Shown here: piece after piece, positions 59,066 to 64,000 of the stretch
Layout: every line of letters begins with the position of its first letter
Numbering within the stretch: the stretch's first letter is position 1
Source of the DNA: Asaia sp037151935
Lineage (GTDB): Bacteria; Pseudomonadota; Alphaproteobacteria; Acetobacterales; Acetobacteraceae
Assembly (NCBI RefSeq): GCF_051628905.1
Contig: NZ_CP157575.1
Coordinates: forward strand, 682,001 to 746,000
Reading direction: 5' to 3'
Length of the DNA stretch: 64,000 bases
Translations under genes and position numbers: made by a program
The notes under the pieces: model-generated
Database searches by the model: none
The model's input: the letters and a program-made list of their open reading frames with translations, nothing else
What the model was told of the DNA's origin: nothing

Positions 59066-60814
59066 TCAGAGTCCCCGGCTTCGGAAAAGGCGACGAGACA
59101 CGTCCTGGAAGCCTTTTCTGGTCATTTTTGACATAACTCCTTGGTACCGTCGCAAGCGCATCAGAAAACCCGGACGCCACAATTCCGAAATCGCAAAACG
59201 TGAGATGAGTGTTTCGGGCCCACATGGCAGGTGGGTTAATGGGTCGATATAGCGCGGGTAAAGCAGCAATGTGGCAGCAACAAGCTGCTCCCTGTTAAGT
59301 TGCCTCGTCCGACGCTTAACCGGCTCGTGATCACGGGTAAGACCCCAGCCCGCGTAGAACGGCTGTCCATAAGTAGTCACAGGCTTGCAACGCATGAGCG
59401 CTTCAAATCCGGCAAGCGACGTCAGGGTATGCACTTCATCGACCGCATCGAGCAAAGGCGCCATCGCGCCTTCCCTGCAGATCCGATCGGCAAACTCTAA
59501 AATCACGGAATCTGTGATTGCGCCTTTGCGATGACCGGCATCTACGTCAGGGTGGGGTCGATAGACGATAAAGGCCTCAGGCTCTGATTTCCGGACGCGT
59601 CTCAGCAATTCGAGATTGCCTCCCACACTTACCCCCCCGAGAAGAACCGAAAGATCATCGGCAACCTGCCCCGGCACGAGAATGACCTTCCGCCCTTTCG
59701 GCGCTTCGAGACTGGGGCTGGCGCCGCCATGGGCATATTTGGACACAGCCTGGGTAACGATGGTCTCTATCAGACGGCTCGCGCGGGCCTGCAGATCGGG
59801 CCCGAGAGTGTGTGTGGCGAGAATTGACTCGAGATCACTGGGCGTTCGTGGATCATAATAGACGCCCAGACGATCAACGATAATCGAGGCAGGCGGAAGC
59901 ATTCCGCTCCCCAGACCCGCGGAACGGATAAAACCGTCTTCGACGCGATAAACAGGAAGCTGCGCAGACCTCGCAGCAGTTTCGAGCCCTCGCGGCATTC
60001 TGGTGGACCAGACTGCGATCCCGCCCATGCGCGCTGCGGTCAAGACCGCCTTAGCGCTCCGTCTGAAGAGAGGCTTTGGACACCGGAAATCTGCGGTGGA
60101 AAAGAATTCGCCGATCCTTTTCCGTTTCCACCAAGCCATTCCCGCACAGACCGCTATCTCACGGTTTTGCCGCAATATGTCTCGCCACTCGATCAGAAGA
60201 GTTGAAGCAGCTTCAACCGAAGAAGGCGCACCAGTATAAGGACATTGATAATGCGTCTTATCCAGAAGAAGCGCTACTGCCTTACCATGCGCATCAGGGT
60301 CGGGGAAATCGGGCCAGCCTCCCGACCGACTCACGTTCCAGAACGTCAGGCCGGACAAAGCTGCCAGCGCCGCCAGGGACGAAACGATGCCAGCAAGCGT
60401 GAACACCTCCTGTGCCGCCCCCAGAAGAGATGACGGATTGACAGGCAGGAACACAACGGCGCCGCCTTCGATTCCGACACGCTCACGCAACTTGCGCCAA
60501 TACGGCGCGGTGTGTGGCAAAACCAGCAGCAAATCATCGGCCGGGCGACGGGCTTTCACCGCGGCCCATAGAATCTCGGCGTCCTGAAGATTGTCAGGCG
60601 CACAAACGAGACATCTGCGTCGCACGGGTGAGTCGGGTGCCCAGAACGGTCCTCCGATTTGCTCCTGCAAAACGATCTGCACGATGGGGTCGTTACGGCG
60701 ATTAACCGCTCTTGGAACGATCTCGCTCCAGAGGCAATCGCTCTTACCCAGAACAGGCAGACGCGCGCCAAAAGGAGGAATCGATAGCAGGGTGGGAGCC
60801 AAACTCATCTCCAT
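59066..60814 (-). CDS. kpsC: KpsC-like beta-Kdo transferase with reduced N-terminal module
   Basis: Capsule linker transferase of 582 residues. Typical KpsC (~670) has two complete modules that add alternating beta-2,4 and beta-2,7 Kdo. Here the C-terminal module (~205-560) is whole: MAWWKRKRIGEFF, VEDGFIRSAGLGSGMLPP (~271-288), VPGQVADDLSV (~350-360), YRPHPDVDAG (HP motif, ~388-397), DEVHTLTSLAGFEALM and GQPFYAGWGLT (to ~463). The N-terminal ~175 residues keep only the last half of a module in decayed form: VLPHTAPYW at ~98-106 and VFTLAGIVSSLAALAALSG...GWPDF at ~137-170, which aligns with the end of the second module. The first half of that module is absent. It is the first gene of the kpsC-kpsS-glycosyltransferase operon. 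Confidence 0.86.
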   Translation of the reverse strand: MEMSLAPTLLSIPPFGARLPVLGKSDCLWSEIVPRAVNRRNDPIVQIVLQEQIGGPFWAPDSPVRRRCLVCAPDNLQDAEILWAAVKARRPADDLLLVLPHTAPYWRKLRERVGIEGGAVVFLPVNPSSLLGAAQEVFTLAGIVSSLAALAALSGLTFWNVSRSGGWPDFPDPDAHGKAVALLLDKTHYQCPYTGAPSSVEAASTLLIEWRDILRQNREIAVCAGMAWWKRKRIGEFFSTADFRCPKPLFRRSAKAVLTAARMGGIAVWSTRMPRGLETAARSAQLPVYRVEDGFIRSAGLGSGMLPPASIIVDRLGVYYDPRTPSDLESILATHTLGPDLQARASRLIETIVTQAVSKYAHGGASPSLEAPKGRKVILVPGQVADDLSVLLGGVSVGGNLELLRRVRKSEPEAFIVYRPHPDVDAGHRKGAITDSVILEFADRICREGAMAPLLDAVDEVHTLTSLAGFEALMRCKPVTTYGQPFYAGWGLTRDHEPVKRRTRQLNREQLVAATLLLYPRYIDPLTHLPCGPETLISRFAISELWRPGFLMRLRRYQGVMSKMTRKGFQDVSRRLFRSRGL

Positions 60815-61061
60815 GAGAGATTCCGAATCTGCTCGGATCGCCTCTGGTCGACCGGAATGTTTCAGAAACTCGAACAGAGAACGACGCCCACAAAACGATA
60901 CGCAAGGATAGACCCCGCACGCTTGTCAGGTGAGGGCTGAGCTGTCAACACGAGAGCCAACCGACAAGAGTGACAATGCAACCTGAACCGAACTCCATTT
61001 TCTGCCCGTTGACGATCCAGGAACCACCTTCATCGACTCGGATAAAAGGCGGCGTGCGCAC

Positions 61062-62585
61062 GTGCTTTTCAAAGAACACCCTGCCGTGATCCTGCTTCTG
61101 AGCACGTTTTTCGCCGTTTTGGTCATAGCCTCGTCACTCGATCACATGGCCCAGCCCAATAAATACCCGACACATCGTTCAACGCCTCTTCGAGAGCGCG
61201 CGATGGGGCTACCGTTCAGAGTGCTTCCGCTCCTGCTGATGTTCGGATGTGCGCTTGCTGTGACCGGGCGGGCAGTCGGCGCAGGTGTGCTCAGCATTGT
61301 CGCAACAGCCCTTCTTGTTCTTGGCTCGAATCTCAAACGCGCCCTGCTCGACGAACCTTTGCTGTTCAGCGATGCCGTATTGGTAAAAGCATGCTTCCAG
61401 CATCCGCGCTTCTATGTCGATGCCTTGCCTCTTCCCGCGCGCGTTGCAGTTCTGTCAGGACTATCGGCAACCGTTCTGACCATCGTAGCCCTGTTCGTTT
61501 TCGACCTCACGCATCTGACGCGTATCGGTGGTTCGACCCTTGTGCTGCGTATCATCGGCCTCTTACTCGGTGTCAGTTCGTTACTTCTTTTACGAGAACT
61601 TGCACGCACATCCCTGCCCCGCCGCCTCATGCCCTTTCCTGACTACGACGCCACGATGCCCATGCACGGATTTCTGGCAACAACGTCAATTAGCTGGTTA
61701 CTCTGGCTCCAGGATCGGCACCGTCCCATCTCGTCGCACAGTCAGGCAGCGCGGAGAGAACCGCCAGTGGGGAAAGTCCCGATCGTTGTTGTCATACAAT
61801 GCGAGTCCTTCGCCGATCCAACGACTCTCATGCCAACGAAAGCGGCTCTCCCGCCCTTACCCAAGCTGGAGCAGCTGCGCCACACGGCACGACACCATGG
61901 CCGCCTGCATATGTCGGGCTTTGGCGCCTACACGATGCGTACGGAATACGGGGTACTCTTTGGCCATGAAGAGACCGAACTGGGCTTCAGACGCTTCGAC
62001 CCCTATCTGAGTGCGCAATCCCATTTTCAGGATGCGCTTCCAAACAGACTTAAGTCACTCTTTCAAAACAGGATCTTCGTACATCCTCATGACATGAGAT
62101 TTTACGCGCGCGACAGACTTATGCCAGCAAGTGGTTTCACAAAGCTGGTCGGGGCGGCCGAATTCGACGGCAGTGCGAAATGCGGACCGCATGTCAGCGA
62201 CAGAAGTCTTGGAGAGCATCTCGTTGGCTTAATCAACGACGCCGTCAGAAAAGATCAGAGTACTTTCATCTTTGCGGTCACGATAGAAAATCATGGGCCG
62301 TGGCCCGAAGGCCTGTCGGCTTACCTCGATCATTTGGCCCACGGCGACGCCCTTCTTGGCACGATCCATGGTGCTTTGGAAAAATGCGGACACCCTGCAC
62401 TACTTGCTTTCTATGGCGATCACCGTCCCACCATTCCGAACGCGGTAACACCCGGCAATGGAAGACATACCCCTTTTCTGATCTTCGAATTTGGGACGCA
62501 AACCTTGGCGCCTCGATCCAAGCAAGATCTCACACCAGCAGGGCTTCATCATGCGATTTATGAGGCGATTTTGCGTACGCAATGA
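61062..62585 (+). CDS. LTA-synthase-like alkaline-phosphatase-superfamily membrane enzyme
   Basis: Protein of 507 residues with about five N-terminal hydrophobic helices (~5-200) and a soluble sulfatase-fold domain. Motifs of the phosphoglycerol-transferase branch (LtaS/OpgB) are VVVIQCESFADPTTL (~240-254, metal Glu), GAYTMRTEYGVLFG (~287-300, nucleophile Thr), FAVTIENHGPWPEG (His near 408) and AFYGDHRPTIPNAV (~445-458, metal Asp-His). Such enzymes move phosphoglycerol or phosphoethanolamine from lipids to glycans outside the membrane. The start is GTG at 61062, since the first helix needs residues just after it. It is divergent from kpsC; it could decorate the capsule or a periplasmic glucan. 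Confidence 0.87.
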   Translation: MLFKEHPAVILLLSTFFAVLVIASSLDHMAQPNKYPTHRSTPLRERAMGLPFRVLPLLLMFGCALAVTGRAVGAGVLSIVATALLVLGSNLKRALLDEPLLFSDAVLVKACFQHPRFYVDALPLPARVAVLSGLSATVLTIVALFVFDLTHLTRIGGSTLVLRIIGLLLGVSSLLLLRELARTSLPRRLMPFPDYDATMPMHGFLATTSISWLLWLQDRHRPISSHSQAARREPPVGKVPIVVVIQCESFADPTTLMPTKAALPPLPKLEQLRHTARHHGRLHMSGFGAYTMRTEYGVLFGHEETELGFRRFDPYLSAQSHFQDALPNRLKSLFQNRIFVHPHDMRFYARDRLMPASGFTKLVGAAEFDGSAKCGPHVSDRSLGEHLVGLINDAVRKDQSTFIFAVTIENHGPWPEGLSAYLDHLAHGDALLGTIHGALEKCGHPALLAFYGDHRPTIPNAVTPGNGRHTPFLIFEFGTQTLAPRSKQDLTPAGLHHAIYEAILRTQ

Positions 62586-62832
62586 CGCGAAGCGCTTGCC
62601 AGCCGCCAACTCGAGTGCTCATGCCACAATATTTGAAGCAACCACGCAAGAATCATCCGAGATCGACAAGTGTGCACAGGATGCTCGAGAGAGGGCAGTG
62701 TTTCGGTATACCTGCCCCGGAGGCGTTGGGGCCGACCCGAAATGGATTTGCCGAGCGTTTCCACAACGTACCATGCGCGAAGGAGCGAGAGCGCTGTGGT
62801 AGTCTAACTGCAGCGATAGAAGCGGAAAGAGT

Positions 62833-62922
<90 letters not shown>

Positions 62923-63032
62923 CGCATCGCACTGGGGGGCGCCCCTGCGGCAAGAGCCGCTTCTTTGCCCTGTTTCAGAGAGCGTTGCAAGAGGGGCGTT
63001 CTCACGAACATGACCGCAGAAGCCCATTCCAG

Positions 63033-63227
63033 TCATCCCAGAAGATGAAATTTATAAATCAGTCCCCACAGTGTGGCGATAAGAAGTACGCCCACGGCGA
63101 AACATGGTAGAATGATCGACAACAGGAAACCGCTAACAGTCTGAGACGGTTCTGCAATACCGGCCTGCCTCTCTAGCTCAGAAGCCTTATTATCAGCGTT
63201 GAACCAAGCATCATCTTCTTTTGTCAT
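63033..63227 (-). CDS. Small single-pass membrane protein
   Basis: Peptide of 64 residues with an acidic/polar N-terminal half (TKEDDAWFNADNKASELERQAGIAEPSQTV) and one hydrophobic helix (~34-58: GFLLSIILPCFAVGVLLIATLWGLIY). I do not recognise a family. The ATG at 63227 has GGGGG nine bases upstream; the alternative ATG at 63236 lies too close to that site. It is the last gene on its strand before the tRNA and lies just downstream of tsaD, with which it may share a message. It is supported mainly by its Shine-Dalgarno and membrane-protein pattern. Confidence 0.55.
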   Translation of the reverse strand: MTKEDDAWFNADNKASELERQAGIAEPSQTVSGFLLSIILPCFAVGVLLIATLWGLIYKFHLLG

Positions 63228-63300
63228 GCTTGTCATCCCCCTGCTTCGATATTGACTTGAGATAAACAGGTTTTAAGCGTTAGGGCCAGACACCTTAATT

Positions 63301-64000
63301 TTAGTCAGTCTCGTCCGCCGCGATCTGACCCGCTGCGACGATTTCGGTCAGCGGCCATCGAGGCCGTGGCGCTGCCGAGATACCATCTTCCATTGCCTGA
63401 CCTGCATGCCGATAAGACCGGATTGTCTCGATTGCTGCCCACCCCACCATCACCGCATTATCAGTGCATAAACGCAAGGGCGGCGCCACGAAGGGAATAT
63501 CGGCATGGGTGGAGACGGTCTCCAGCGCCCTGCGGATCATTCCGTTTGCCGCGACCCCCCCGGCAACAACAAGGCTTCTGGCATCGGGGATCAGCGCCAG
63601 AGCATGGCGCGCCCTATCAGCCATCACTTCGCTGACACATCGCTGAAAGCTGGCTGCAATATCGGCGGCAAACGCACGCGGTAGCGCCTCCATCCCGTAA
63701 GAGGCGATCTGTCTGGCCACAGCGGTCTTGAGCCCGGAGAACGAAAAATCGCAGCCCTCGCGCCCCATCAAGGGCCGCGGCAGGTTGACGGCATCAGGTC
63801 GCCCCTCGCTCGCCAGTTTTTCCAGTGCCGGTCCGCCAGGCCAGCCTAGACCGAGCATTTTGGCAACCTTGTCGAAAGCCTCCCCCGCGGCATCGTCGAT
63901 CGTCCCGCCGAGTTTTTCATAACTGCCCACCCCCCGCACGGCAACGCACTGGCAGTGCCCTCCCGAGACGAGAAGCAAAAGATACGGAAATTTAATCTCA
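63301..64000 (-). CDS. tsaD: tRNA N6-threonylcarbamoyladenosine synthase TsaD, C-terminal part
   Basis: C-terminal ~230 residues of TsaD (Kae1/YgjD family); the N-terminus lies beyond the right edge. The enzyme, with TsaB and TsaE, attaches the threonylcarbamoyl group to A37 of ANN-decoding tRNAs. Visible are LLLLVSGGHCQ (SGGH near the metal site), LGGTIDDAAGEAFDKVAKMLGLGWPGGP, DFSFSGLKTAVARQI, VVAGGVAANGMIR and LCTDNAVMVGWAA, whose Asp is a metal ligand. The window's leftmost codons for this gene continue in frame to 64000. The gene ends 73 bases before the small membrane protein. Confidence 0.96.
   Translation of the reverse strand, partial: EIKFPYLLLLVSGGHCQCVAVRGVGSYEKLGGTIDDAAGEAFDKVAKMLGLGWPGGPALEKLASEGRPDAVNLPRPLMGREGCDFSFSGLKTAVARQIASYGMEALPRAFAADIAASFQRCVSEVMADRARHALALIPDARSLVVAGGVAANGMIRRALETVSTHADIPFVAPPLRLCTDNAVMVGWAAIETIRSYRHAGQAMEDGISAAPRPRWPLTEIVAAGQIAADETD

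Overview
The window looks like chromosomal DNA of an acetic acid bacterium (Acetobacteraceae, Alphaproteobacteria). The reasons are the GC-rich coding style, a bacterial pyruvate decarboxylase, a complete cyoABCD quinol oxidase operon, a class I (archaeal-type) lysyl-tRNA synthetase, a Suv3-type helicase followed by an S4-domain protein and a seven-iron ferredoxin, a CIRCE-controlled groESL, and Tim44-like/mltA/Smr genes near secB. The genus cannot be fixed from the sequence alone.

Layout, left to right. 1-7.6 kb: the end of an AI-2E family permease, a MerR-TipAS regulator with a palindrome in its promoter spacer, a nucleotide-sugar module (membrane 4,6-dehydratase, DegT-type aminotransferase, WecA/WbpL-like initiating transferase), a GNAT acetyltransferase and a MarR regulator. 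7.8-18 kb: M17 aminopeptidase, Suv3-like helicase, S4 protein, ferredoxin, cyoABCD on the minus strand and a Bax-inhibitor-1 family protein. 18-28 kb: thpR with a uracil-DNA-glycosylase-family gene, an mprF-like flippase with a shortened synthetase domain coupled to marC, class I LysRS, a DinG-like helicase and a GT32-type glycosyltransferase. 28-38.5 kb: a large TonB-dependent receptor, an SDR/LysR divergent pair, a second LysR gene divergent from pyruvate decarboxylase, ada and an SPFH protein. 38.5-51.6 kb: groESL with its CIRCE operator, dienelactone hydrolase, mtnP, hemF, a Tat-exported binding protein, Smr, a tri-heme peroxidase, an orphan DNA methyltransferase overlapping mltA, a Tim44-like gene and secB.

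51.6-62.6 kb is an accessory island. It opens with a decayed IS5-family transposase. It then carries a glycosyltransferase, a fatty-acid-hydroxylase-like membrane enzyme, a phosphomannomutase-family enzyme, a second glycosyltransferase, kpsS, an unusually built kpsC and an LTA-synthase-like alkaline-phosphatase-superfamily enzyme. It ends near a tRNA-Ser(UGA) gene. KpsC and KpsS build the Kdo linker on which ABC-exported capsules sit, so this is probably a surface-polysaccharide locus. The export genes (kpsMTED) are not in the window. The right edge holds a small membrane protein and the C-terminal part of tsaD.

Functionally, most of the window is housekeeping: respiration, chaperones, translation and DNA repair. 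Two regions deal with the cell surface, the nucleotide-sugar module at 1.7-6.5 kb and the Kps-like island. The most unusual observations are in that island: a KpsC whose N-terminal module is reduced to a degenerate half, a lipid-hydroxylase-like gene inside a glycosyltransferase operon, and the neighbouring phosphoglycerol-transferase-like enzyme. Elsewhere the notable points are the truncated MprF and tandem plus-strand terminators upstream of cyoA with no gene in front of them.
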